Of a stretch of 64,000 bases of DNA, positions 1 to 10,019 are shown piece by piece. The position numbers and the translations under genes were made by a program. The notes under the pieces are model-generated. The model made no database searches. It saw only the letters and a program-made list of their open reading frames with translations, and was not told the origin of the DNA. Source of the stretch: Candidatus Methylobacter titanis (GTDB taxonomy: Bacteria > Pseudomonadota > Gammaproteobacteria > Methylococcales > Methylomonadaceae); the NCBI GenBank assembly GCA_029946125.1, contig JAQSDX010000001.1, positions 62,001 to 126,000 on the forward strand. The letters run 5' to 3'. How positions within the stretch are numbered: the first letter of the stretch is position 1; every line of letters starts with the position of its first letter.

Positions 1-182
1 AATATTTTTCTATTATTACTATTAGCTTAAAAGGAAGCTGTGGAAAACAGCTTTTTATCCTTAATAATCAATTAGCTATATTGTTATAAATGATGTGGTT
101 AACGATATACTTCACGGTGTATAACCTGGGGTTAAATAAAGACTGTCGGCAAAATTACATCTTATCCACAGCTTGCTCCCGG
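1..182. promoter_or_regulatory. AT-rich region downstream of dnaA with DnaA boxes
   Basis: This AT-rich stretch follows the dnaA stop codon and runs to the window edge. It holds one perfect DnaA box (TTATCCACA, 162-170) and one close match on the other strand (TGTGGAAAA, 39-47). In many gammaproteobacteria dnaN follows dnaA, so this is probably the dnaA-dnaN spacer, but dnaN itself is outside the window. The boxes could serve regulation or be minor origin elements. The denser box cluster near 11.9 kb is the stronger origin candidate. Confidence 0.5.
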
Positions 183-1499
183 TTAATGTGACAGGGTTCT
201 CAACAAGTTGGAATAATCCTCAGCAATTTTATTATCAGTTTCTTTTAACTCAGCAATTCGTTTACAGGCATTCATTACCGTAGTGTGATCACGACCGCCA
301 AAGGCATCACCAATTTCAGGAAAACTGTGTGAAGTTAATTCTCTGGCTAAGCACATAGCCATTTGCCTTGGCCTAGTAATGGATTGTTTTCTGTTTTTAG
401 AAGACAAGTCGGCCACTCGAATTTTAAAATATTCGGCAACTGTTTTTTGAATATTGTCGATATTAACGAGCTTATCCTGCAAAGAAATTAAATCATGCAG
501 AGCTTCCTTGGTAAAGTCGATGGTGATGTCTCGGCCGGTAAATTGTGCGTTGGCAATGACTCGTCGCAAAGCGCCTTCCAGATCTCGAACGTTCGAAGGA
601 ATCCGTTTGGCGATAAAAAAAGCCACGTCCTGAGCTAATTCAATATTAACAAAAGCGGCTTTCTTCATTAAAATAGCCGCTCTGGTTTCCATATCAGGGG
701 GCTCGATTAAAACAGGAAGTCCCCAGCCAAACCGCGATTTTAAACGATCTTCAAGACCTATAATTTCCTTTGGATATTTGTCGCAGGTTAAGATGACTTG
801 ATGTTTTTTTTCCAATAATGTATTGAAAGTATGGAAAAATTCTTCCTGAGAGCGCTCCTTGCCGGCAAAAAATTGAATATCGTCGATTAACAGCACATCA
901 ACACTACGATAAAATTCTTTAAAGGCATTAATGGAATTTTGTTGTAATGCCCTAACCATATCCTGAACGAATTTTTCAGAGTGCAGATAAATGACAGTTG
1001 CCGATGGATTTTTTTGTAAAACAGCATTGCCAATCGCATGCATCATATGAGTTTTACCTAAACCTGAGCTGCCATAAATGAGCAACGGATTATAAGCTTT
1101 ACCGATATTTTCAGAAACCTGCATGGAAGCCGCCCTGGCCAACTGATTGGATTTACCTTCAACAAAATTATCGAAAGTGAATGCCTTGTTGAGAAAGTTG
1201 GGGCTGCTTTTTTGAGTACCGGCAGGCTTTGCTATTTTAGCAGCAGGGGTAACGGATGAATTTTTAGATCCAATTTCAAGACTTAACTGCAATGTTCCAT
1301 TGGAAAACTCATGAATCGTTTCTTCAATTTTTGCAAAATGATGCTCTTTAACCCAGTCCAGTACAAACCGATTTGGGGCTAATAATTTTATGTGCCCATC
1401 GCTTTCTATGGCCTGAAGGGGTCTTATCCATGTACTGAAGTCAGAACCTGAAATTTCGTTTTCAAGTTTAGAAAGACAGTTGTTCCAAATTGAGCTCAT
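183..1499 (-). CDS. dnaA: Chromosomal replication initiator DnaA
   Basis: DnaA binds DnaA boxes at the origin and opens the duplex as an ATP-bound oligomer. The 438-residue protein has the N-terminal domain I (about 1-80), a short low-complexity linker, an AAA+ domain with Walker [10 protein letters not shown] (about 143-151) and Walker [10 protein letters not shown] (near 205), and a C-terminal helix-turn-helix with the DnaA signature [12 protein letters not shown] (near 404). I chose the start MSSIWNN at 1499. A longer reading frame reaches 1571, but its first 24 residues are hydrophobic and unlike the family. It is divergent from rpmH, as in many gammaproteobacteria. The length is typical and no defect is visible. 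Confidence 0.97.
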   Translation of the reverse strand: MSSIWNNCLSKLENEISGSDFSTWIRPLQAIESDGHIKLLAPNRFVLDWVKEHHFAKIEETIHEFSNGTLQLSLEIGSKNSSVTPAAKIAKPAGTQKSSPNFLNKAFTFDNFVEGKSNQLARAASMQVSENIGKAYNPLLIYGSSGLGKTHMMHAIGNAVLQKNPSATVIYLHSEKFVQDMVRALQQNSINAFKEFYRSVDVLLIDDIQFFAGKERSQEEFFHTFNTLLEKKHQVILTCDKYPKEIIGLEDRLKSRFGWGLPVLIEPPDMETRAAILMKKAAFVNIELAQDVAFFIAKRIPSNVRDLEGALRRVIANAQFTGRDITIDFTKEALHDLISLQDKLVNIDNIQKTVAEYFKIRVADLSSKNRKQSITRPRQMAMCLARELTSHSFPEIGDAFGGRDHTTVMNACKRIAELKETDNKIAEDYSNLLRTLSH

Positions 1500-1668
1500 T
1501 GAAATAGTAAAAAAGTTGATTAAAATTAATGAAGTAATTTTGCATTTTATCACGATACAGTAATAAAACATTGCGCTACAGAATTGACAGACCTAGTGGT
1601 TTATTTTATCATCCGCTGTCTTTTTTATCTGTTTTTGTTAACACTCACCTGATCAGGCCTTAAGTACA

Positions 1669-1803
1669 ATGAAAAGAACATACCAACCTAGTAAAATTAA
1701 ACGCGCAAGAACACATGGTTTTCGTGCAAGAATGGCAACAGTCGGTGGCCGTAGAGTTATTAATGCTCGTAGAGCAAAAGGACGCGCCCAGTTAACCGTT
1801 TAG
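1669..1803 (+). CDS. rpmH: 50S ribosomal protein L34
   Basis: This is a 44-residue, very basic protein starting [18 protein letters not shown] and containing [14 protein letters not shown], which is the full-length L34 sequence pattern. L34 is a structural protein of the large ribosomal subunit. It heads the cluster rpmH-rnpA-yidD-yidC-mnmE, with rnpA starting 12 bases later. The rpmH-dnaA spacer (1500-1668) has no DnaA box, so the origin is not in the place used by Pseudomonas. Confidence 0.96.
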   Translation: MKRTYQPSKIKRARTHGFRARMATVGGRRVINARRAKGRAQLTV

Positions 1804-1814
1804 TTGATGGTTGT

Positions 1815-2183
1815 GTGGCTGAAGAAGTTTTTAGTTTCCCCCCGCAGTTACGGTTAAGAAAACCAGCTGAATATAAAAAGGTTTTTGCTAAGCCTGTAAA
1901 ATCAAGTGACCAATATTTTACCCTGTTAGCTATACGGAATGATTTCGATCATCCGCGACTAGGCTTGGCAATTGCTAAAAAAAATATAAGAAAGGCAGTA
2001 CAAAGGAATGTAATTAAACGAACTGTCCGGGAAAACTTTAGAATAAAGCAACATGGTTTAGGGAATATTGATATTGTTGTTTTGGCTCGTAGAGAAGCCG
2101 TAGATGCTCCACTGGATTTGTTAAGAAAATCATTGGAAAAGCATTGGCTTAAGCTGGTATCCCGATGCGATTCATACTCATAG
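1815..2183 (+). CDS. rnpA: Ribonuclease P protein component
   Basis: RnpA is the protein subunit of RNase P, which matures tRNA 5' ends. The 122-residue basic protein starts at GTG (1815). It contains FARPxxS-like features and the RNase P signature region [18 protein letters not shown] followed by [11 protein letters not shown]. It sits between rpmH and yidD, and its last 19 bases overlap yidD, suggesting translational coupling. Some divergence is seen at the N terminus, where the exact start is less certain. Confidence 0.93.
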   Translation: MAEEVFSFPPQLRLRKPAEYKKVFAKPVKSSDQYFTLLAIRNDFDHPRLGLAIAKKNIRKAVQRNVIKRTVRENFRIKQHGLGNIDIVVLARREAVDAPLDLLRKSLEKHWLKLVSRCDSYS

Positions 2184-2398
2184 CAATTATAAAGTTCTAC
2201 CGGTACTTTATTAGTCCTCTGCTAGGCGATAGATGTCGCTTCTATCCAAGTTGTTCAAGTTATTCTCTGGAAGCGCTTCAGCTCCATGGAGCCATTATCG
2301 GCTCCTATCTGACCCTTAAAAGATTATTAAGATGCCATCCGTTCCATGAAGGTGGCATTGATCCCGTTCCAGAAAAATTTGGTAATAAGAATGGATAA
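2165..2398 (+). CDS. yidD: Membrane protein insertion efficiency factor YidD
   Basis: YidD is a small membrane-associated protein that helps YidC insert inner-membrane proteins. The 77 residues include the family hallmarks [20 protein letters not shown] and [17 protein letters not shown]. It overlaps rnpA upstream by 19 bases and yidC downstream by 8, the usual tight packing of this cluster. Confidence 0.94.
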   Translation: MRFILIAIIKFYRYFISPLLGDRCRFYPSCSSYSLEALQLHGAIIGSYLTLKRLLRCHPFHEGGIDPVPEKFGNKNG

Positions 2399-4103
2399 TA
2401 TAAGATTTGTACTGATCATTACTTTTGCAATGCTTGTTTTTATGCTGCAACAAGCTTGGCAACAGGATTATGGCCCGAAACCTGAAATTGCTGCTGTTGT
2501 AGATACCGTAGCGACCAATACCAAAGAAGATTTGCCTTCTGCCACGGGAGCATCGGCTCAAACAGAACCGTCAGATCAAGATACTACAGCCGTTCCATTG
2601 GCAACATTGTCATCTGCCAATATCATTACTGTTAAAACCGATGTACTTGCTCTCGAAATTGACACCAAAGGAGGCACCATCCAGAATCTGGATTTGCTGC
2701 ACTATCCACAGGAAAAATCCAATACCTGGGTAAATAGTTTGCGCGAACTAATTGGTTTGGCGCCCACAGAAAAAAACACCACTCCCGTACGTTTACTTGA
2801 CAGCAGCCAAGAAAAATTATTTGTCGCACAAAGCGGTTTAATTGCTGAAAGCGGTTTCGCGACGGCGCCGAATCATCATACGGTTTTTAAAAATGAACAG
2901 ACCAATTATGACCTGCAACCAGGACAAGATAGCTTAACAGTACCCTTAACATGGACTGATAATAGTGGCCTAACTATTACCAAATTATTTACCTTTAAGC
3001 GCGGCAGTTACGAAATAACGCTCGAACAAAAAGTAAAAAATGCTTCTTCAAAGGATTGGTCTGGCAGACAATACAGCCAACTACTCAGAGTTCCTGATAC
3101 CACCAGCGGCGGCGGTATGCTGACCGGCGGTATGAGAGCTTATGCTGGTGGCGTTATTTATACCGAAAAAGAAAAATACCAAAAAATAAGCTTTGACGAT
3201 ATGGATGATGAAAATCTTGATGTTGCGACCGTAGGTGGTTGGACGGCAATAATTCAGCATTACTTTGCCTCAGCATGGGTTCCGCCTGCGGATAAAGAAA
3301 ATCACTTCTATACCAAAACGCTGAATGATGCCCGTTATGTGATCGGAACTTATTCTCCATTAGTCACTGTTAACGCCAATTCAGACGCTCAATTTGTGGC
3401 TAAATTATTTGCTGGGCCTAAAATTCAACCGATGATGGAAGAAACTGCGCACGGTCTCGAACTTACCGTTGATTACAGTTTTTTAACTTTTATTGGCAAA
3501 CCCATTTATTGGGTATTGAATCAAATTTATAACGCTGTTGGTAATTGGGGCGTGGCCATTATTGGTGTAACCCTGTGTATTAAATTACTGTTTTTCCCAT
3601 TATCGCAAGCCAGTTATAAATCAATGGCTAAAATGCGTAAAATTCAGCCGCGTCTTAAAGAACTGCAAGAACGTTTTGCTGATGACAGGCCGCGTTTCAA
3701 TACTGAAATGATGGCCTTGTATAAAAAAGAAAAGGTCAATCCATTGGGAGGCTGTCTGCCTATTTTGGTGCAGATTCCGGTGTTTATGTGTTTATATTGG
3801 GTATTGAGCGAAACCGTTGAATTTCGTCATGCGCCTTTTATGCTATGGATACAGGATTTATCTTCACAGGATCCCTTTTATGTTTTGCCCGTTATCATGG
3901 GTATCACCATGAAAATTCAGCAAAGCTTAAATCCTGCGCCGATTGATCCGATACAGGCTAAAGTCATGAAGATGTTCCCGATTATCTTCACTATCTTCTT
4001 CCTGTTTTTTCCGGCCGGTTTGGTTTTATATTGGGTGGTCAATAATACCCTGTCTATTATTCAACAGTCGTATATCACCCGGCAAATAGCTAAAATGCCA
4101 TAA
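2391..4103 (+). CDS. yidC: Membrane protein insertase YidC
   Basis: YidC inserts and folds inner-membrane proteins, alone or with SecYEG. I place the start at [15 protein letters not shown] (2391), giving 570 residues. An upstream in-frame ATG at 2346 lies inside yidD and adds a non-family leader. An N-terminal membrane anchor (about 5-20) is followed by a large periplasmic domain, then the conserved C-terminal core beginning near [20 protein letters not shown], with the cytoplasmic loop [14 protein letters not shown] and the last helices ending in [10 protein letters not shown]. It overlaps yidD, and mnmE follows after 2 bases. Confidence 0.96.
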   Translation: MDNIRFVLIITFAMLVFMLQQAWQQDYGPKPEIAAVVDTVATNTKEDLPSATGASAQTEPSDQDTTAVPLATLSSANIITVKTDVLALEIDTKGGTIQNLDLLHYPQEKSNTWVNSLRELIGLAPTEKNTTPVRLLDSSQEKLFVAQSGLIAESGFATAPNHHTVFKNEQTNYDLQPGQDSLTVPLTWTDNSGLTITKLFTFKRGSYEITLEQKVKNASSKDWSGRQYSQLLRVPDTTSGGGMLTGGMRAYAGGVIYTEKEKYQKISFDDMDDENLDVATVGGWTAIIQHYFASAWVPPADKENHFYTKTLNDARYVIGTYSPLVTVNANSDAQFVAKLFAGPKIQPMMEETAHGLELTVDYSFLTFIGKPIYWVLNQIYNAVGNWGVAIIGVTLCIKLLFFPLSQASYKSMAKMRKIQPRLKELQERFADDRPRFNTEMMALYKKEKVNPLGGCLPILVQIPVFMCLYWVLSETVEFRHAPFMLWIQDLSSQDPFYVLPVIMGITMKIQQSLNPAPIDPIQAKVMKMFPIIFTIFFLFFPAGLVLYWVVNNTLSIIQQSYITRQIAKMP

Positions 4104-4105
4104 CT

Positions 4106-5464
4106 TTGGCTACAGTGGATATTGCTTACCTAGATACCATTGCAGCCATTGCAACACCGCCAGGGAATGGCGGTGTTGGCATTATTCGTATTTCGGGAAC
4201 ATTAGTTCCCGAAATCGCCAAGCGTCTCCTCATGGGTCGCGCATTAACTCCCAGACTGGCTTTGTATTCATCTTTTTACGATGACGACAGCTCAGTGATC
4301 GATTCCGGTATCAGCCTTTATTTTCCGGGACCTGCCTCGTACACCGGTGAACACATACTTGAACTCCAAGGTCATGGCGGCTCAGTGGTATTGGACATGC
4401 TGTTGCGACGGGTTTTATCGCTAGGTGCTCGATTAGCCAACCCCGGTGAATTTACCGAACGCGCCTTTCTTAATGACAAACTTGATTTAGCCCAGGCTGA
4501 AGCCGTCGCCGACTTAATAGAAAGTAGCACTGAACAATCGGTCCGGTCGGCGCAAAAATCGATGCAGGGTGTTTTTTCAGTACAGATCAATGAACTGGTC
4601 GACGAACTCACCGAGCTCAGAATTTACGTTGAAGCGGCTATCGATTTTGTCGATGAAGAAATTGACTTTTTGACCGATGGCGTAGTCGAAAACCGGCTAG
4701 TTAAATTACAACAACGCATAGAACAAATCCAAAAAACGGCACAACAAGGGCGCTTGCTGCGCGACGGTATGACCGTCGTCTTAGCCGGAAAACCCAACGC
4801 CGGAAAATCCAGCTTGCTCAATGCATTGGCCGGACATGAAGCCGCTATAGTCACCGACATAGCCGGGACTACGCGCGACGTGTTAAAAGAGCGTATCCAG
4901 CTGGACGGCATGCCTTTGCATATCATCGATACCGCAGGCTTGCGCGAAAGCGACAATGCGATAGAACAAGAAGGCATTCGCAGGGCGCATCAGGAAATCA
5001 AAAATGCCGACAAAATCTTATTGCTGATTGATGCCAGAGAACCGGAAATAGAATCGATATTAAAAACTCTGCCTTCTGGCGGCAACATCACTCAGGTCTA
5101 CAACAAAATAGACCTGCTTGGCATAGAGCCGGAAATCAAACAAACAGAGTCAGGCTTTCAAATCTACTTGTCTATTAAAACCGGCAACGGCATGGCATTA
5201 TTAAAACAACACCTCAAACAGAGCGTCGGTTTTAATGAAGCTACGGACAATGTTTTTATTGCTCGAAGACGGCACATAGAAGCCTTGAACAAAGGCCATG
5301 AGTTTGTTGATAGCGCCTTAAGCCAGTTAAGAGGCAGTCAGGCCGGAGAACTGGTCGCGGAAGACTTAAGACAAGCGCAAAACAGCCTTGCGGAAATTAC
5401 CGGAAAATTCACTTCGGATGATTTACTGGGGAAAATATTTTCTAGTTTTTGTATTGGAAAATAG
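4106..5464 (+). CDS. mnmE: tRNA uridine-5-carboxymethylaminomethyl modification GTPase MnmE
   Basis: MnmE with MnmG modifies the wobble uridine of certain tRNAs. The 452-residue protein has the N-terminal folate-binding domain (DTIAAIATPPGNGGVGIIR), a helical domain, and an inserted G domain with GKPNAGKSSLLNALAG (G1), IAGTTRD, DTAGLRE (G3) and NKIDL (G4). It ends with the catalytic C-terminal CIGK motif, so it is complete. The start codon appears to be TTG at 4106, two bases after the yidC stop. A GTG at 4115 is an alternative. Confidence 0.95.
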   Translation: MATVDIAYLDTIAAIATPPGNGGVGIIRISGTLVPEIAKRLLMGRALTPRLALYSSFYDDDSSVIDSGISLYFPGPASYTGEHILELQGHGGSVVLDMLLRRVLSLGARLANPGEFTERAFLNDKLDLAQAEAVADLIESSTEQSVRSAQKSMQGVFSVQINELVDELTELRIYVEAAIDFVDEEIDFLTDGVVENRLVKLQQRIEQIQKTAQQGRLLRDGMTVVLAGKPNAGKSSLLNALAGHEAAIVTDIAGTTRDVLKERIQLDGMPLHIIDTAGLRESDNAIEQEGIRRAHQEIKNADKILLLIDAREPEIESILKTLPSGGNITQVYNKIDLLGIEPEIKQTESGFQIYLSIKTGNGMALLKQHLKQSVGFNEATDNVFIARRRHIEALNKGHEFVDSALSQLRGSQAGELVAEDLRQAQNSLAEITGKFTSDDLLGKIFSSFCIGK

Positions 5465-5521
5465 TAGCAAGTCCGCAACAGAGAAAACGAAGATTAACAG
5501 TGTTCAGGTTCCTAAGATTAT

Positions 5522-7390
5522 TCAGCTGTAGCGTGAACAGGGCTCTATCTTAAATTGGGTAAAAATTGCTGGCTGAACAGGGGAGTTCACTAAATCATGA
5601 AAAGCATTCCGCGCCAGCAACTGCTCGCTCGGTTTACCAAAAATATAACCTTGTCCATAATCGATACCTATTTCCCTTAAAAAATGAATTGTTTTTGGGC
5701 ATTCGACAAATTCAGCTATGGTTTTTTTACCCATTTTTTTCGCAATCTCATGCATTGATTGCACCAACATCTGGTCTGTTTCGTTATTCAACAAATTTTT
5801 AATAAACTGACCGTCAATTTTCACATAATCCACTGGAAACGTTTTCAAATAGTTAAAAGAGCAAAAACCAGCACCAAAATCATCTAACGCAAAATGACAG
5901 CCCAAAGCACGCATGTGATTAATCATCGACCTTGTTTGTTTGTAATTTTCTACGGCCGCTGTCTCAGTAATTTCAAAGATAAGACGTTCGGCTCTGACAC
6001 CGGTCATTTCAAGTTTTTGTTTAATCATTGGCAATAAAGATAAATCTTGAAAAGCAACGCTGGACAAATTGATTGCCAAAGAAATATGTGACTGCTCGGC
6101 GGGCAGCGTAGCAAGATAATCAATGGCACTTTCGACTACCCATAAATCAATACCATGAATCAAGCCCATTCTTTCAGCTGCTAGAATAAACTCACCAGGA
6201 CCGATTATTACGCCATCTTCGCGCCTTAATCGAATTAAGACTTCATAATGAGAAACCTCACCATTAATGAGTTTCACAACGGGCTGAAATGCTAAAAAAA
6301 AACGTTTGCTTATTAAAGCTTCTCTTATGATCGGAACCCAATAAATATCACGATGCCTTTCTCTAATGGCAGCATCTTCACTGTCATATTTCCAGATGGT
6401 ATTGCCTCCATAAGTCTTGGCCATACAACAAGCCTGATGAGCCTGGAAAATGAGTTCTCGGGGATGTAGTATTAATTTTGCAGAATTTAACGAACTTAAT
6501 CCTATAGAAGCAGTGATATTGTAAGCAACTTTTCCAATTATAAAGCGGAAATCATCTATAGATGTTTTGATCTTTTTCGACCATATTTCAGCTTGAAGAA
6601 TGGTGCAGTTATCCAGATAAAGACCGAATTTATCAGAGTCAATTCGGGCAAATAGCCCAACATTATTTAACATGTTTCTTATCAAACCGATGACTTCTGT
6701 CAACAAACGGTCACCAACATCAAAACCTTCCAGTTCATTAAACAAACTGAACCGATCAAGGTCGATAAACAATAGCACACTGTCCTGAGAAAAATTCCTA
6801 CTGCTATTTCGGTTCAATGTTAATTGAATATGTTGCTCTAAACTTCTCCGGTTAAGCAGGCCGGTGAGTTCATCATGTATAACAAGGTACTGAAGCTTTG
6901 CATCTACAAGTTTTCGCTCAGATAATTCTGTCAATAGTCTTTCTTGCTGTTTGTAGCTCAGATATTTTCCATTTTTTAAACAAATGAAAAAATTAACCAC
7001 CATCTGCAACTCAACCGAGCTATAGTGCTCTTTTAAATGGTGAACAAGATATTGGCTACCCAAAGTCCAATCATAATCTGGATATAAATTTTTTCTCAAA
7101 ACAATAAGAGGAATAAATACCCCACCGTTCCCATCGGAAAAAGATTTATACAAATCTTTAATCTGACAACCGGGTAAGTTTTCACTGACAATAATTAGGC
7201 CTATTGCTTCGGGATTTTGGTAATACTTTCTGATAATATTATGAATTTCAGCGCCATTAACGGCAAATTTAAGATTATAAAAGTTATTACTCTGTAATTC
7301 ATCAGTGATCTTTGTGGCTGAAGACGCATCATTTTCAGCAATAATAATGACTTCTTGTTTATGTGACTTAAATAACACGCTAATCTCCAA
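5522..7390 (-). CDS. EAL-domain phosphodiesterase with degenerate REC and GGDEF domains
   Basis: The 622-residue protein has an N-terminal receiver-like domain (about 10-130), a GGDEF-type domain (about 160-340) and a C-terminal EAL domain (about 355-600). The receiver lacks the phosphoacceptor Asp: the usual D-x-x-x-P-G strand end reads SENLPG. The cyclase signature reads DSDKF instead of GGDEF, so synthesis of c-di-GMP is unlikely. The EAL domain keeps YEVLIR, INLSS, FEITET, ALDDFGAG, VKIDGQF and the GQGYIFGKP end, so it is probably an active c-di-GMP phosphodiesterase. No membrane segment is apparent. No operon partner: the neighbours are mnmE (convergent) and an HDOD gene (divergent). Confidence 0.88.
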   Translation of the reverse strand: MEISVLFKSHKQEVIIIAENDASSATKITDELQSNNFYNLKFAVNGAEIHNIIRKYYQNPEAIGLIIVSENLPGCQIKDLYKSFSDGNGGVFIPLIVLRKNLYPDYDWTLGSQYLVHHLKEHYSSVELQMVVNFFICLKNGKYLSYKQQERLLTELSERKLVDAKLQYLVIHDELTGLLNRRSLEQHIQLTLNRNSSRNFSQDSVLLFIDLDRFSLFNELEGFDVGDRLLTEVIGLIRNMLNNVGLFARIDSDKFGLYLDNCTILQAEIWSKKIKTSIDDFRFIIGKVAYNITASIGLSSLNSAKLILHPRELIFQAHQACCMAKTYGGNTIWKYDSEDAAIRERHRDIYWVPIIREALISKRFFLAFQPVVKLINGEVSHYEVLIRLRREDGVIIGPGEFILAAERMGLIHGIDLWVVESAIDYLATLPAEQSHISLAINLSSVAFQDLSLLPMIKQKLEMTGVRAERLIFEITETAAVENYKQTRSMINHMRALGCHFALDDFGAGFCSFNYLKTFPVDYVKIDGQFIKNLLNNETDQMLVQSMHEIAKKMGKKTIAEFVECPKTIHFLREIGIDYGQGYIFGKPSEQLLARNAFHDLVNSPVQPAIFTQFKIEPCSRYS

Positions 7391-7936
7391 ATAGTATTGC
7401 CAGACTAATAACCAGATTTCAGGGTACTTCTAAAAAAATAGGCCCTTCCTGATTTCGTTGGATAGGTGCCAAATTGAGTGGACTTGCGATAATGGGCTGT
7501 AAATATTCGACTAATCCGTATAAAATTATTGTTAATCAATAACATAAAATCATGTATATATTGGGTTGCGATAAAATAATCACATACAATTAATGACCTT
7601 GATCGCATCATATTTACGATGGATTTTTAACATGCTATTGATTTTTAATGAAAAACAATGCTTTTAGAAGTCTGCTTTATATTTTTATTGCTTACAAAGC
7701 TCAAATTGCCTACTTCCATCTGACTCAAAAAACGTTCAATCCATGGAGTGTATAGGCTGCTTAACATAACTAATAACAGGCACTTAAATTTTACAAGTAG
7801 AGGTTTTTTCACTCAGATGAAAGTAAATTGATATTCGCCCTAATAATTTATTCGAATTGACTTTAAGACAGCAATTCGCATATGAACTACATCATATCGT
7901 TTGTGGACTACTATAAACAATAATATTTAATTATCT
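7391..7936. other. Long AT-rich intergenic region, divergent promoters expected
   Basis: These 546 bases separate the divergent EAL and HDOD genes. They are AT-rich with no convincing gene. A 68-codon frame on the minus strand (7405-7611) has no recognisable features and I reject it. Promoters for both flanking genes must lie here, but I could not identify convincing boxes. Confidence 0.4.
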
Positions 7937-8785
7937 ATGCTAACGACTATTTCTTCTCATTTAAAAAGTTCAGATCTATTCAGGGGTGATTTGCAACTGA
8001 CGTCACCACCAAACATCTATTTTGAGCTGAAAAAAACCATTGACAACCCTAATAAATCACTTGCAGATGTCGGCTTTATTATTGAACAAGATCCTGCATT
8101 ATCAATCCGGACGCTTAAAATAGTTAATAGTGCTTTTTATTGTCTTCCTGTACCCATCGCATCAATTAAGCACGCCATATCAATTATAGGTGCTCATGAA
8201 TTACAAAATCTGGTATTGGCTACTGTCGTTATAGACAAGTTTTCATCAATGCCCGGCGGTCTCCTGTCCATGAAAAACTTCTGGGCCAGAAGTCTACGTT
8301 GCGCACTCATTAGCAAAGAACTCTGTATTTATCACAACAACAAGGACGACCTTGACTCAATGTTTATTTGTGGATTACTGCACGATATTGGTCAACTGGT
8401 TTTCTACCGCAGAATTCCTGAATTGGCACGTCAAATCGGCCTCTTAGTAGAATCGAGCAATATTGATGAAATCGAAGCAGAAAATAATATACTAGGTTTT
8501 AATCATTATCAGACAGGCGCTGAATTAGCCCGGTTATGGAGACTACCTGAAATCATTATTGAAACCATCGCTCAACATGATCATCCTGATTACACCGGTG
8601 CGTTTGCAAATGTCGCATCAATCATAAGAACCGGTAATTATCTGTGTAAAATTGATACAGTGGACATCCTTCCAAATATTATTTGCAATAATATACCGGT
8701 AGACGATTTGAGTAATATCATTGAAAAAGCCCATAATCAATTTGAAGCTATTTTTAAACTCCTCTACTCAACGCCACCCCACTGA
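7937..8785 (+). CDS. HDOD domain protein
   Basis: The 282-residue protein is almost entirely an HDOD domain (about 15-210), a relative of HD phosphohydrolases usually found in signalling proteins. Supporting motifs are IIEQDPALSIRTLKIVNSA, the helix SIKHAISIIGAHELQNLVL and GLLHDIGQLVFY, where the HD dyad is kept, followed by FNHYQTGAELARLWRLPE. HDOD proteins often act in c-di-GMP or stress signalling, and this one lies divergent from an EAL protein. A functional link is only an inference from position. Confidence 0.88.
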   Translation: MLTTISSHLKSSDLFRGDLQLTSPPNIYFELKKTIDNPNKSLADVGFIIEQDPALSIRTLKIVNSAFYCLPVPIASIKHAISIIGAHELQNLVLATVVIDKFSSMPGGLLSMKNFWARSLRCALISKELCIYHNNKDDLDSMFICGLLHDIGQLVFYRRIPELARQIGLLVESSNIDEIEAENNILGFNHYQTGAELARLWRLPEIIIETIAQHDHPDYTGAFANVASIIRTGNYLCKIDTVDILPNIICNNIPVDDLSNIIEKAHNQFEAIFKLLYSTPPH

Positions 8786-8869
8786 ACTAAAAGTCATACT
8801 TATTAGCATCGATACAAAATGGGTTACGGTAACGTGGTAATTTTACGATCTGATTTACTGAAGAAGCGA

Positions 8870-9235
8870 CAGCCAAAGATAGGCTGAGTCCGAGTCGACC
8901 ACAGGAGTATTTTGATATTCCGATAAAAACCGCTGTGTTTATCTTTTTACAAACTAAAGGCTTTCTGATTTCAGCAATATTAGCTTACTAGAGCAAAACG
9001 CGTCTAAAATAGCCGGTGTTCAAACACTGTCGACAGATAGTGAAGCCATTGAGTAATAAGGGCGAATCGCATGGTAGCAAAAAACGTAAATATGGACGGC
9101 GTGTTTTGTTTACACTCAACAAAATGATAAATGGGGTATGCCTAACCCATAAAATAAAACTAACGTTATAGATAGGTGGCTTTAACTGAATTTTGATTTA
9201 TTCAACGCTGTAGCAGAAGGTAAAATGATACAGGG
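8870..9235 (+). pseudogene. Decayed transposase fragment, IS110-like
   Basis: No intact frame spans this stretch, but pieces in shifting frames resemble the C-terminal part of IS110-family transposases: ISAILAY...TRLK, then KIAGVQTLSTDSE (compare the family pattern AGVAP..RDSG), then HGSKKRKYGRRVLFTL (compare GKR..GGR..VR.VLYM). In-frame stops and frame changes separate them. I read it as an old insertion-sequence remnant. The family call is tentative. Its first bases resemble another dispersed repeat (GCGACnGCCAAA), also present at 61271. Confidence 0.35.
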
Positions 9236-9280
9236 CCATTGTCGAGGTGAAGCAGAAGTATAAGCGGGAAAAAGTCTTAT

Positions 9281-9316
9281 ACCATATCAGAAAACCGAAT
9301 GGTATCCTGATATGGT
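9281..9316 (-). terminator. Inverted repeat after the small secreted protein gene
   Basis: A 10-bp perfect inverted repeat (ACCATATCAG / CTGATATGGT, 16-base spacer) lies just downstream of the minus-strand gene ending at 9330. It could end that transcript. There is no strong T-run on the minus strand, so the terminator call is weak. Confidence 0.35.
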
Positions 9317-9329
9317 CTCAAAATCAGTT

Positions 9330-9716
9330 TTAGATTAAACTTTTCAAGTCATTGAATGCTTTTAGTGCATTTCTTAATTCTTGTTCAGCTTCTTGCAAAG
9401 CTGCTTCTTTAGCATGTTTTCTGGCCAATTTTAGAATGTTATTAGCTTTTGAGCGAGCAATATCAACTTTATCATTAGCATTGATTTCTTTGCTTGCATC
9501 CGATGCGTCTTTAATAAGCTCAGCAACTTGTTCCCCTTCCGTGCCACTAGTCACAGCATCCAGCGCTACTTTAATCTTACCGGTGACTATATCAATTGCC
9601 TCAGCAGGAGCATATGTAATTCTACCAGCATCAGTTTCAGCCAATACTGAAGTTGAAACAGCACCGATAGAAGCTGCAATTAATAAAGATAGTAAGATTT
9701 TTTTTAAGATTTTCAT
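9330..9716 (-). CDS. Small exported helical protein, paralogue 1
   Basis: This 128-residue protein has a clear signal peptide (MKILKKILLSLLIAASIGAVSTSVLA, cut before ETDAG). The rest is a charged, alanine-rich, probably helical domain with no Cys and almost no aromatic residues. It resembles the protein at 10020-10403 in signal peptide, length and C-terminal pattern (ANNILKLARKHA here, ATNLLKSARKSF there), so the two are likely tandem duplicates. The helical bundle pattern recalls SmbP or cytochrome b562-like periplasmic proteins but lacks their His-rich or haem motifs. Function unknown. Confidence 0.75.
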   Translation of the reverse strand: MKILKKILLSLLIAASIGAVSTSVLAETDAGRITYAPAEAIDIVTGKIKVALDAVTSGTEGEQVAELIKDASDASKEINANDKVDIARSKANNILKLARKHAKEAALQEAEQELRNALKAFNDLKSLI

Positions 9717-10019
9717 ATTACCCAGTCCTCAAGTATTGTTATATTGGAGTTAAGCATTACAACTATTTTAAAAAATAGCCATGTGCTGATATTGATTTTA
9801 ACACATTTTGAATCTTTTCAACCAGCTATGGAAGAGTGATTTATAGTGAGTTTTGGATTTTAAAATCAGATTCAATCACATTGATAAAATAATTGAATCT
9901 AACTTTATAGCATATATATGTCTTTGTTAATCAAGCTACATAGGCCTGTCTGCCAATCAAGGCAGTTCTTAACTCATGTATTTGTCATGTCGCTTAATCA
10001 AATTAGACATTTATCATTA
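9717..10019. other. Intergenic region between two paralogous genes
   Basis: These 303 AT-rich bases lie upstream of the 9330-9716 gene and downstream of its paralogue. A small hairpin (CTGCC-AATCAA-GGCAG) is present near 9950. Nothing else was recognised. The promoter of the first paralogue should be near its right-hand... upstream side at 9720-9800. Confidence 0.35.

Noticed and set aside
1500-1571. Longer N terminus of dnaA
   Set aside because: Adds 24 hydrophobic residues not found in DnaA.
1500-1668. oriC between dnaA and rpmH
   Set aside because: No DnaA boxes were found there, unlike the cluster at 11.9 kb.
2346-2390. Longer N terminus of yidC
   Set aside because: It lies within yidD and adds residues unlike YidC; MDNIR at 2391 fits the family.
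7405-7611. 68-codon frame on the minus strand
   Set aside because: No recognisable features, no ribosome site, AT-rich spacer between divergent genes.
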